Virus record (IMG/VR): IMGVR_UViG_3300044648_000299
Coordinates: 1 to 60,536 of that record
DNA: 60,536 nucleotides
Source of the DNA: a virus
Direction: 5' to 3' (one strand)
The stretch's first letter is position 1, and every line of letters begins with the position of its first letter. A program made the position numbers and the translations under genes. The notes beneath the pieces are model-generated. The model did no database searches, had not been told where the DNA came from, and saw nothing but the letters and a program-made list of their open reading frames with translations. Shown in pieces: positions 29,245 through 36,715 of the stretch.

Positions 29245-29254
29245 ACGCACGAAA

Positions 29255-29284
29255 GCGCCCCCACCGCCGAAGCGATGGGGGCGC
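29255..29284. terminator. Terminator between the accessory operon and the late operon
   Basis: Arms GCGCCCCCA (29255-29263) and TGGGGGCGC (29276-29284) pair perfectly between two convergent transcripts. Confidence 0.75.
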
Positions 29285-29312
29285 AGACGTGCAGTCGATC
29301 AGGGATGGACGG

Positions 29313-29672
29313 TCACACGCTCGACAGCCTCGCCGAGTCCACAGGCGGCTCCGGCGCCACGACGTTCTGCCGCACGAAGAACGCACCCAGCGCGGTCACC
29401 ACCGCCAACACCGCCACCTGCGTCGTATCCGGCACGTGCATCCCCAGCGAGATCACCAGCGCGAACACCGCCTTGATCAGCCCAGTCAGCGCCGGCAGCG
29501 CGGCATCCACCGACACCATCGCCGCCGTCGCGAACCCGCCGGCGGCCAGCAGCGCCGCGTTCACGTAGCCCTGCACCTCGGGCGTCAGGTTGAAGAACAG
29601 CGCGACCCCCTGAAACAGGGTCACCAGCATCGCGAACGCCACCGCGGGCTCACGCCCGAACACCCTGCGCAT
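29313..29672 (-). CDS. Holin-like membrane protein
   Basis: A 119-residue protein with three hydrophobic segments (about residues 12-30, 38-58 and 64-100) and a short polar C-terminus. Its ATG at 29672 overlaps the endolysin stop, the usual place for a holin in actinophages. It would open the membrane so the amidase reaches the wall. It is the last gene of the late leftward transcript. Families of small phage holins differ too much for a firm assignment by eye. Confidence 0.7.
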   Translation of the reverse strand: MRRVFGREPAVAFAMLVTLFQGVALFFNLTPEVQGYVNAALLAAGGFATAAMVSVDAALPALTGLIKAVFALVISLGMHVPDTTQVAVLAVVTALGAFFVRQNVVAPEPPVDSARLSSV

Positions 29673-30574
29673 CACGCCTCCGTCTCGGTGGTCAGCGCCG
29701 CCAGGATCGAGTCCAGCTTCGAGTCCAGCTCGGCGATCTTCGCGTTCGTGTCGGCCTGCGCCTGCACGAACTTGTCGTCCAGTTCCGCCACACGCTTCTC
29801 GGTCCACTGGCCGATGACCTCGTTCGGGACGTCCTGGCCCTTCCAGTTCGTTCCGTTGACCAGGTCGTCGACCTTGCCGCTGATCTCGTCCACGCGCTGC
29901 TCGATCGCGTTGAGCACGGCCTGCGCGGCGACGTCCGTGCCGTGGTAGTTCGTGATGCCGATGTCGCGCATGTGGTTGGGCACGTCGTCCTCCTGCTGCT
30001 GCTTGGCCCCTGAGACGAAGCTCAGGATTCGGGTCACATCAAGAGCGCCGGGATCCCAGTGGTTGTCCGGCGCCGGAAGGTGCTGGTGGCCCAGCCACCC
30101 AGAGAAGTCACGCAACCCCGCCGCAGACAGACGGATCGGCGACGAAGCCGACGCCAGCGTGATGCCGCTGCGCTCGTCCTTGAAGCCTCCGCCGATCACC
30201 CGCCGCGGGATGCCGAACGCCCGCTCCAGCGGCGCGATCACGTCCTGCGCGATGTTCCGCAGCGCCTGCTCCGACCAGCCGCGGGTCTCGCGGGCGAACC
30301 CCACCAACTCGACCTGGACCATGAAGTCGTCGTCGTTGCCGTCCATCGCCGAGTACGCGGCCCGGTCCAGCCGGACGTGCTGCACGCCGCGCCGGTTGCG
30401 CCAGTCGTAGATCAGGTGCGGCGGGTAGGGGGCGTAGGCGGACATCGCACCCGCGATCGAGCCGCCCTCGGTGGTGTGGAGGCAGCCCTTCGGGTTGTGC
30501 GTGTACTGGTAGGGCTTGCCGCCCAGGCCGCGGTACTCGTGCCGTTCGTAGCCCGGCAGCCATGCGTCGACCAT
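29672..30574 (-). CDS. Endolysin, N-acetylmuramoyl-L-alanine amidase-like
   Basis: A 300-residue enzyme. The N-terminal 180 residues carry amidase_2-type zinc ligands: the His in KGCLHTTEGGS near residue 33 and the C-terminal HWDPGALD near 172, with the fold marks ... HLIYDWRNRRGVQHV and FMVQVELVG. A linker (SGAKQQQEDDVPNHMRDIG) leads to a C-terminal coiled coil (residues about 220-295), unusual for a wall-binding domain; it may form oligomers. It cuts the amide bond between muramic acid and the stem peptide at lysis. Confidence 0.85.
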   Translation of the reverse strand: MVDAWLPGYERHEYRGLGGKPYQYTHNPKGCLHTTEGGSIAGAMSAYAPYPPHLIYDWRNRRGVQHVRLDRAAYSAMDGNDDDFMVQVELVGFARETRGWSEQALRNIAQDVIAPLERAFGIPRRVIGGGFKDERSGITLASASSPIRLSAAGLRDFSGWLGHQHLPAPDNHWDPGALDVTRILSFVSGAKQQQEDDVPNHMRDIGITNYHGTDVAAQAVLNAIEQRVDEISGKVDDLVNGTNWKGQDVPNEVIGQWTEKRVAELDDKFVQAQADTNAKIAELDSKLDSILAALTTETEA

Positions 30575-30577
30575 GTG

Positions 30578-31270
30578 TCAGCTCCCTCCTCTGAGGGTGA
30601 TGTCCGCCAGTGCCCTGCCGGGCATCAGGCAGTCCAGATCGGTTGCCTGCGGACCACCCGCAGGACTGGTCACGCCGGGCACCTGGCCGGTCGTCGAGTA
30701 CTGGTGCAGCACGACGCGCTCCGGCTCGTACCAGGTGCGGCCCGCCCACTCCTCCGCCGGCGTGCCGGCCGGGCGGGCGTAGCGCTCGGAGTGGCCGACC
30801 CAGCAGCGCACCCACTCCGGCCACGAGGTCGTCCCGCCGAGCAGACCGCCGAAGTAGGAGCCGGAGCTGTAGACGAGCAGCGGGAGGCCGCACAGGTCCC
30901 GGTAGGCGGCCAAGAACTCCCGCGTCCACGTCGGCCAGTCGACGCGCGCGTCTGCCGCCCTGTCCCCGGTCGGCTCGATGTCGATCGCAGGCCACAACCG
31001 CCCCGGCGACGACAACCCGAGGTGTGCGAGCAGGCCCACGAACCGGCGGGCCTCCGTCGCCGGCGACCACCGCGGCGGGTTCGCACGCAGGTAGCCGCCC
31101 AACAGCCGCCCCGTGCGCGAACCCTCACGAACGTTGAGCTCGGCCTGGTTGTCGATCTGCTGCTCGCGCCAGTCCAGCATCCCGATCAGCGCGAACTCCC
31201 GCTCCATCGGAACCGCATCCCAGTCGACGCGCTGGAAGCGCGCCACATCCACGCCACGAATCACGCGCAC
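30578..31270 (-). CDS. GH25-like lysozyme (second lysin or virion hydrolase)
   Basis: A 230-residue protein with glycoside-hydrolase-25 features: the RGVDVARFQ start with a catalytic-type Asp, PAIDIEPTG (D-x-E pair) near residue 93, PLLVYSSGSYF, and the C-terminal HQYSTTGQVPG ... DLDCLMPG motif. It would cut the glycan strand, complementing the amidase encoded 3 bases downstream. Two GTG starts are possible; 31264 has the better GAGG spacing. Two lysins in tandem are common in actinophages. Confidence 0.8.
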   Translation of the reverse strand: MRVIRGVDVARFQRVDWDAVPMEREFALIGMLDWREQQIDNQAELNVREGSRTGRLLGGYLRANPPRWSPATEARRFVGLLAHLGLSSPGRLWPAIDIEPTGDRAADARVDWPTWTREFLAAYRDLCGLPLLVYSSGSYFGGLLGGTTSWPEWVRCWVGHSERYARPAGTPAEEWAGRTWYEPERVVLHQYSTTGQVPGVTSPAGGPQATDLDCLMPGRALADITLRGGS

Positions 31271-31306
31271 CTCACAAAACAGGGGAGAAGAACCGGGGAC
31301 GAAAGG

Positions 31307-31663
31307 TCACTTGCGACGAAGCCGTTCGTTCTCGTCGCGCAGCTCACCCATCTCCTTCGACATCTGATGCACCTGCCCCCGCAGCTCCTGCACCTCCGCC
31401 TGCGCCGCAGCCAGCTGCTGCTCCAGGGCGGTAGCCCGCCGTACCAGCGGCTCCAGCAGCACGATCGACGCGTCCGACAGGACCTTCCGTGCCGAAGCGT
31501 CGGCGAGGTCTGCGTCCTCGTCGGCCTTCTTCGCCTCGGACACGGTCTTGCGGCTCACAGCGCGCACCGTCAGCAGTGACGACAGCCCCGCAGAGCCCAG
31601 CACCGCGACGATCAGCATGATCGCGATGCTCCACGCCAGAGGAAGCCCAGCTGGAGGTGTCAT
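31307..31663 (-). CDS. Membrane/coiled-coil protein of the lysis cassette
   Basis: A 118-residue protein with one N-terminal membrane segment (about residues 10-30) and a long coiled coil (about 40-118, ALEQQLAAAQAEVQELRGQ ...). This design is like actinophage DUF2746-type proteins and spanin-like factors found near lysins. The ATG overlaps the upstream stop. Likely a lysis helper; evidence is positional. Confidence 0.65.
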   Translation of the reverse strand: MTPPAGLPLAWSIAIMLIVAVLGSAGLSSLLTVRAVSRKTVSEAKKADEDADLADASARKVLSDASIVLLEPLVRRATALEQQLAAAQAEVQELRGQVHQMSKEMGELRDENERLRRK

Positions 31664-32115
31664 GACGCCTCCAGCTCGTCGCCCAGCCCGACCGCTATGG
31701 CCGCCTGCGCGATCACCCTCGCCTCGCCGGGAATGCGCAGCGCCCGCAGAATGTGCGCGATCGACAGGAAGCACACCAGGAGCGTGAAGAGGAACCCGTC
31801 GGTGCCGAGCTTGGCGAACACCACGAGGCCGTAGCCGATCCAGGCCGCGGATTGCAGCCACAGGCCGGACGCCTCGATGTGCAGGCCCATCAGGCGGCGC
31901 CAGGGCAGGAAGATTCCGCTGAGCGCGATGCACGACGACACCAGCGTCGCCCCGAAGAACACCAGGGCCCAGCCGGGGCCGAGCGAGGCGAGAACAGGCG
32001 GAGTCACGCCGTCATCGGTGAAGAGCTCGCCGAGGAGCCCGCCGGCCCCACCGAAGAGACCTACGGCGAGCATGGCGATCTCATGCTCGCGCCTACCAGA
32101 GCGATTCACGATCAT
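31660..32115 (-). CDS. Four-pass membrane protein of the lysis cassette
   Basis: A 151-residue protein with four hydrophobic segments (about residues 14-30, 45-65, 85-105, 108-125) and a short C-terminal helix. It is coupled by ATGA to the coiled-coil membrane protein. It could be a second holin or an antiholin. No strict family motif is visible. Confidence 0.65.
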   Translation of the reverse strand: MIVNRSGRREHEIAMLAVGLFGGAGGLLGELFTDDGVTPPVLASLGPGWALVFFGATLVSSCIALSGIFLPWRRLMGLHIEASGLWLQSAAWIGYGLVVFAKLGTDGFLFTLLVCFLSIAHILRALRIPGEARVIAQAAIAVGLGDELEAS

Positions 32116-32263
32116 CTCCGTCCTTCCCCCCGACCGTTCTCTTGCTGTGGGTCAGAACGGAGCCATCCCCCAGATGAGCGTCGTTCTCGATGTAGCAACT
32201 TCCGTGATCAACACGAACTACCTGGTGAGCGCCACGCGGGCGCGACCACCAGGGGGAGATCGC
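32116..32263 (+). promoter_or_regulatory. Upstream region of the inserted secreted-protein gene
   Basis: No gene lies in these 148 bases, which are less GC-rich than the flanks (for example around 32190-32225). They should hold a rightward promoter for the gene at 32264. I see no clear -35/-10 pair. The AGGGGGAG ribosome site lies at about 32251. Confidence 0.4.
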
Positions 32264-32689
32264 ATGGAAAGACGCGCCAGTGCCTACGCCGCCGCGGCGG
32301 CCGTCACCGCCGTCCTCATCGGAGGCGGCATCGCGCTCGCCTCCGCCGACACGCCCGCACCCGCCACGCCCGTCGAGCAGTTGCAGGTCGCCGACACCAC
32401 CACGACCAGCGGCAGTGTCGAACCCACCACCACCGCGGTCGAGCCGACGACTGCCGACACCACCGATCCCGCACCGGCGGCGCCGGTCGACGCGCCCGCA
32501 CAGCAGGTGCCCGCGCCGGCCGCACCGGCGGATACTCAGGTCATGACCACGACCGAACCGCCCGTGCAGCCCGAGCCGCAGCCGGACCCCGTGCCCGTCG
32601 AGCGCACCCCGGACGACTACTACGACGGGCCGCCGCCGGACGCCCCCGAGCCCAACCAGCCCCCGCCGCCCCCGCCTCCCGGCGGCTGA
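32264..32689 (+). CDS. Secreted Pro/Thr/Ala-rich protein on the opposite strand
   Basis: A 141-residue protein with a signal peptide (MERRASAYAAAAAVTAVL ... ALASA, cleavage near residue 28) and a low-complexity chain rich in Thr, Ala, Pro and Asp/Glu, ending in a poly-Pro run and Gly-Gly. It would be exported and extended through the cell wall. It is the only plus-strand gene inside the 23-kb leftward late region, inserted between the minor tail genes and the lysis cassette, a typical moron arrangement. It may alter the lysogen surface. Confidence 0.7.
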   Translation: MERRASAYAAAAAVTAVLIGGGIALASADTPAPATPVEQLQVADTTTTSGSVEPTTTAVEPTTADTTDPAPAAPVDAPAQQVPAPAAPADTQVMTTTEPPVQPEPQPDPVPVERTPDDYYDGPPPDAPEPNQPPPPPPPGG

Positions 32690-33406
32690 TCAGGGACTCT
32701 GACGCTGGGTCCACTTGAACGTGCCGCCCACGGACCCGGCGCCAGAGGTCCGCTGCACCTGGAGTTCGAGCCGGTGGTAGGAGTTGTAGTCGCCGGGGAT
32801 CGTCAGCGTCTGGAACGACGTCCAGCCGAACATGCCCGCCGTGATCGGGATGACGCTGCCCGTGGCCACGCCGTCGATCGTCCACCTCGCGTTCCCGGTG
32901 CCCGACGAGTTCGAGATCAGGAGCGCCTCGACCTCGAACGCGGGCTGTTGCTTCAGCACGTACCCCGTGGACTGCACCGACACGTAGCCCGCGCTCGTCG
33001 TGTTCGGGATACCTGCGGCCAACACGTTCACCACCGGCCCGGACAGCCACGGCCGCGCCAGGCCCTGGCCCGAGACGGCGTCGTTGGAGATCACGACCTG
33101 CTCGTCCTGCGCCCGCAGGCTGAAGAACTGCTCACCCGACGGCAGCGTGCTGATCTCGAACGCGGTTACGCCGTTGTCCCTGCCGATCTCCACGTAGTAC
33201 TTGTCCAACGCCCCCTTGCCGACGTGGAACAGCACCGCGCCCGACGGGTGCCGCACCGTCAGCTCCCCGCCGTCCTGGATCGTCACCCCGCCCTGCGGGA
33301 TCACCACCGACCTCGACGTCCGCCCGCGCACCTCCGCCCGCAGGTCCGCGATCTCGCGGCGCAACTGCTCCACGATGTCGCTCCGGGGTGTCGGCTCCAG
33401 CGGCAT
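32690..33406 (-). CDS. Minor tail / tail-tip protein, 238 residues
   Basis: An N-terminal coiled coil (IVEQLRREIADLRAEVRG, about residues 10-30) precedes beta-rich segments with SVVIPQGGVTIQDGGELTVRHPSGAVLFHVG, a form seen in actinophage minor tail proteins, and a C-terminal beta-sandwich-like part (RLELQVQRTSGAGSVGGTF) that may bind carbohydrate. ATG overlaps the previous stop. It is the last structural gene before the lysis genes, so a receptor-contact role is likely. Confidence 0.65.
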   Translation of the reverse strand: MPLEPTPRSDIVEQLRREIADLRAEVRGRTSRSVVIPQGGVTIQDGGELTVRHPSGAVLFHVGKGALDKYYVEIGRDNGVTAFEISTLPSGEQFFSLRAQDEQVVISNDAVSGQGLARPWLSGPVVNVLAAGIPNTTSAGYVSVQSTGYVLKQQPAFEVEALLISNSSGTGNARWTIDGVATGSVIPITAGMFGWTSFQTLTIPGDYNSYHRLELQVQRTSGAGSVGGTFKWTQRQSP

Positions 33407-34590
33407 CAGGTACCTCCCCGAACCGGCGCGGTGGTGATCGTCACGGTGTCCGAGGCGTCCCCGGCGATGTGCGTGATCCGGCGCCGGTACAAGCCGTTGT
33501 CGTACCACCAGTGCCCCGACAGGCGCACGTTGACCCAGTCGCCGCGCCGGTACGACCCGAGTACCGGTGTGGCGTTCGCCCGGACCCGCATCTGCCACGA
33601 CTCGATCGCGTGCTGGTAGGCGGCGACGTCTGCTTCCGCGTAGGCGTCCGCGGTCGGCTCTTCCTTGACCGTCCCGTGTCCGGAGTTGATGCGTTCCAGC
33701 AGCGGCACCCCGGCGTTGACAAGGGTCGGATCGTAGGCCGAGCCGATGATCTTGCCCTGGTCCATGCCGTCACCCGGCACGTACGCCCGCTGCGCCATCG
33801 CGCTGGAGTCGCTGTCCGGCTCGACGTCCTCCAAGTTCGCGCCGAGGTTCCACACCCAGTCCGCGCCCTGCTGCCCGAGGTACGGCTCGCCGATGTCCAC
33901 CCGCAGCCGCACCCACTGCTGATCCGCCGACAGCACCGGCGTCACCGTGATGTCCGGGCCGTCCTCCGTCTCGCCGAGCTGCCGCAGCCGCTCCGCGTAC
34001 GTGCCCAACTCGAAGCCCAAGTAAGCGCGGACGTTGTCGCCGTCGTTCGTCACCGGGAACGCCAAGTCCAGCGGCAGTTCGGCACCCGCCTCCGCTGTGG
34101 CCTGCACGAACAACGCGCGAGCGATGGCCGCCTTGGACGCCGGTCCGAGGGGGGTGTCCGCTGCCGGCGCCGCCGGGTTCTGCCACTCGCCCGGCTTGAC
34201 GACGATGCGGCGGCGCAGCAGCGCGGCAAGGTCACCGCAGCCGATCTGGCACGTCGTCGGCGTCGGCTTGTGGGTGATGACGTAGCCGTAGGCGATGGCC
34301 TGCGTTCCGTAGACCGCGACCAGCATGAACCGCCAACCGATGTCCGTGATCGCCCGCAGCCGTCGCGTCACCGACCGGTCGTCCGTCCCCGGCGGGCCGT
34401 CCAGCGCCACCGTCACCCGGAACTCCGCACCGGAGTCGAACGCCAGCGGCAGCGACCACTGCAACCCGGCCAGCGGCAACCTGCCCACCACCCGGCCCGT
34501 GCGGGACTCCGCCACCAACAACTGCCACTCCGGGGACACCGCCGGCGCCGCAGCGCCGACACTGAGCGCCGACGCTCCGAAGCTCGTCAT
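33406..34590 (-). CDS. Minor tail protein (Gp37-like, tail-associated)
   Basis: A 394-residue protein. WQLLVAESRTGRVVGRLPL and a beta-rich region followed by DLAALLRRRIVVKPGEW and a C-terminal SYRRGDWVNVRLSGHWWYDNGLYRRRITHI resemble the siphovirus ReqiPepy6 Gp37-like tail protein family, which forms the baseplate hub after the distal tail protein. The ATG overlaps the upstream stop. It lies in the usual order after Dit and the 378-residue protein. Confidence 0.75.
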   Translation of the reverse strand: MTSFGASALSVGAAAPAVSPEWQLLVAESRTGRVVGRLPLAGLQWSLPLAFDSGAEFRVTVALDGPPGTDDRSVTRRLRAITDIGWRFMLVAVYGTQAIAYGYVITHKPTPTTCQIGCGDLAALLRRRIVVKPGEWQNPAAPAADTPLGPASKAAIARALFVQATAEAGAELPLDLAFPVTNDGDNVRAYLGFELGTYAERLRQLGETEDGPDITVTPVLSADQQWVRLRVDIGEPYLGQQGADWVWNLGANLEDVEPDSDSSAMAQRAYVPGDGMDQGKIIGSAYDPTLVNAGVPLLERINSGHGTVKEEPTADAYAEADVAAYQHAIESWQMRVRANATPVLGSYRRGDWVNVRLSGHWWYDNGLYRRRITHIAGDASDTVTITTAPVRGGT

Positions 34591-35726
34591 CAGGCGATCT
34601 CCAGCACGGCCGAGATCACCACGTTCGAGTTGGTGTCCAGCGTGTACTGGCCGCCGATCGACGGGATGCCCGTGCCCGGCACGCCCGGCGAGTTCGCAGA
34701 ACGCAGCGCCGCCAGACTCGACACAGCAGCCGACTCCGGCATGAACGCCTGAATCGTCGTCGTACCACCGGGCGCGTAGACCACGCCGGGGTAGATCGCA
34801 CCGCTAGGCCCGTTGTAGAGCTTCACCGAGCCGGTCTGCTCCGGCGCGGCCGAGCTGATCGCCATGCCCGCCGGCAGCCCGAACAGCACCGTGCCGGACT
34901 TGGTGTCGTTGCCGCTGCCGATCTCCATCCTGATTCGCAGAATCAGTGTCTTCCCGAGGCGCACGTACCTGCCGATGATGGAGCCGCCCGAGCCGAGGAC
35001 CAGCGCACCACCGGTCGCGGTCACGGTCGGGGTGTAGGCCGTCCACGCGCCGGGCCGCACCAGCGGCACCCACGCCGTCCCGTCCCACTGGTCCAGGCCG
35101 CCCGTGGCGCTCGGGATCTTCAGGTCCCACGGGTGCGTACCAGCAGCGGCCGTGTTGTTGAAGTCGTTCCGCGGCGCGCCGGCCGCAGCCGTGTAGACCC
35201 GCCGATCGGTGATTTTTCCCGAGGCGATCGACGTCACCCCGGCATCCACCCGCACGTCCGCCAGGAAGATGTAGCTCGGGATGGCCGCGGTCGACGGGCC
35301 GACAGGCGAGGCGCTCGGCGTGCCCTTCACGACCTCGACCCCGGCGCCCTTGGACCACGTGCCGTTGGACGCGTCCCCGAGGTCGGAGTCCCGCACCCGG
35401 TAGATGATCGTGTCGATCCGCGGGTTCGTTGCGTCCGCCGGCTCGATGTCCACCGTGCCCGCCGTCGGGAGCGCGCACTCGTAGCCGTATTCGTTCGCCC
35501 GGTGCACCACGCACGCGCCCGGTGAGATCCGCACCGCCATCGACGCCGACGGAGTCGTTGCCGACACCAGCAGTCCCGTGCCGCCCAGACCCGGCAGCAC
35601 ACCACCATCAGCCATCACCGCGGAGGCGTTCAGTCGCATCGCCGTAGCCATGCCGGCGCGCGCCTCACGCGGACTGACCGCCTTGTCCACGAACCAGGGG
35701 TCCGCCCCTTGGAGGACAGCAGCCAT
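34590..35726 (-). CDS. Baseplate/minor tail protein, 378 residues
   Basis: The ATG at 35726 is chosen because GGGAGGT lies 7 bases before it. The first 100 residues (FVDKAVSPREARAGMATAMRLNASAVMADGGVLPG ... VHRANEYGYECALPTAGTVDI) are characteristic of actinophage tail proteins of the baseplate/fibre-connector type. The rest is beta-structured with Gly/Thr/Ser-rich loops and may contact the receptor. It follows the distal tail gene by 54 bases. Confidence 0.7.
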   Translation of the reverse strand: MAAVLQGADPWFVDKAVSPREARAGMATAMRLNASAVMADGGVLPGLGGTGLLVSATTPSASMAVRISPGACVVHRANEYGYECALPTAGTVDIEPADATNPRIDTIIYRVRDSDLGDASNGTWSKGAGVEVVKGTPSASPVGPSTAAIPSYIFLADVRVDAGVTSIASGKITDRRVYTAAAGAPRNDFNNTAAAGTHPWDLKIPSATGGLDQWDGTAWVPLVRPGAWTAYTPTVTATGGALVLGSGGSIIGRYVRLGKTLILRIRMEIGSGNDTKSGTVLFGLPAGMAISSAAPEQTGSVKLYNGPSGAIYPGVVYAPGGTTTIQAFMPESAAVSSLAALRSANSPGVPGTGIPSIGGQYTLDTNSNVVISAVLEIA

Positions 35727-35779
35727 CGTCAGACCTCCCAAGGGTCAACCAGCAGGTGAGGGGAAGAGGGGGAGAAGAG

Positions 35780-36703
35780 TCACCACCAGGCGGGGCGCAG
35801 GTACACCGCGACCGCGCCCAGCGGGTTGTTCGACGCGGCCCGGAACACCCACGAGCGCGTCTCGCCGGGCCCGACGCGCGGCCAGTCACCGACGATCGCC
35901 AGTAGATTCCCGCGGTCCGCCGTGCCGCCCAGCAGCACCGCCTGACCCGGATAATCCATCGCGGTGAACGAGTCGCAGTTGATGACCACGTGCTCACCGG
36001 ATTCGAGGACGCCGTCGTAGCGCACGATCTCGCCGGTCGTGATGTCCGACAGCTCCGGCGACTCCAGCGGCCCCACGAACTCGATCACCGGATACGCGTC
36101 CGCCGTGCCCGAGTTCGTCACCGACACGATCCCGGTCGCCCCGACACCGCCCGCATCCAGACCGCCCACCGTCGTGGCGTCCAAACCACCCACGGTCGTC
36201 GCGTCCAGGCCGCCCGGCGGATCCACCGGCAGCCCCGTACCCGCAGGCGACCCCCACAAGCCGTGGCGCCGCGGATCGGCCGCCACCAGCGTCAACTGCC
36301 ACTCCCACGTGCGCGGAGACAGCAGCCGAACCCGCGGCTTGTCGCCGAGCTCCACCATCGCCGTCCGCGTCATCGTCGGCTCGGCCACCGTCAGCTCGTG
36401 CTGCCCGCCATCGGACAGCAGCCCGTTGAACCGGTCGATCGCCGCGTGCGCCAACTCCACCGTCGGAGCGCGACCACTTCCACGCAGCGTCACCACCCGC
36501 GCATCACGCGAGTTCGGCGACCGCCACACCCCGTGCCCCGTCTCGCGCGCCACATGCCGCAGACGAACTCCCGGCGCGTCGAACCACCCGGAATCCACGT
36601 CCGTGCCGTCCCGGCTGCCGGTGAACCACCGCACCCCGTCGTCATCGACGATGTTGGCCGTCCAGCCGTCGACGTCCCACGTGGGCAGCGTGATCACCGC
36701 CAT
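35780..36703 (-). CDS. Distal tail protein (Dit-like)
   Basis: A 307-residue protein. The ATG at 36703 follows AGGAGGT; an upstream start at 36712 has no ribosome site. The N-terminal half (VVTLRGSGRAPTVELAHAAIDRFNGLL) is a typical siphoviral tail-hub domain, and the C-terminal half is a galectin-like beta domain (GETRSWVFRAASNNPLGAV). Between them is a Gly-rich linker with tandem GGLDATTV units (about residues 165-185). It caps the tail tube and receives the tape measure's end. Confidence 0.8.
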   Translation of the reverse strand: MAVITLPTWDVDGWTANIVDDDGVRWFTGSRDGTDVDSGWFDAPGVRLRHVARETGHGVWRSPNSRDARVVTLRGSGRAPTVELAHAAIDRFNGLLSDGGQHELTVAEPTMTRTAMVELGDKPRVRLLSPRTWEWQLTLVAADPRRHGLWGSPAGTGLPVDPPGGLDATTVGGLDATTVGGLDAGGVGATGIVSVTNSGTADAYPVIEFVGPLESPELSDITTGEIVRYDGVLESGEHVVINCDSFTAMDYPGQAVLLGGTADRGNLLAIVGDWPRVGPGETRSWVFRAASNNPLGAVAVYLRPAWW

Positions 36704-36715
36704 GACCAGCACCTC

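Noticed and set aside
30059-31579. A 506-codon plus-strand open frame opposite the two lysin genes
   Set aside because: A shadow of the amidase and GH25 genes, with Arg/Pro/Val-rich composition and no start signal.
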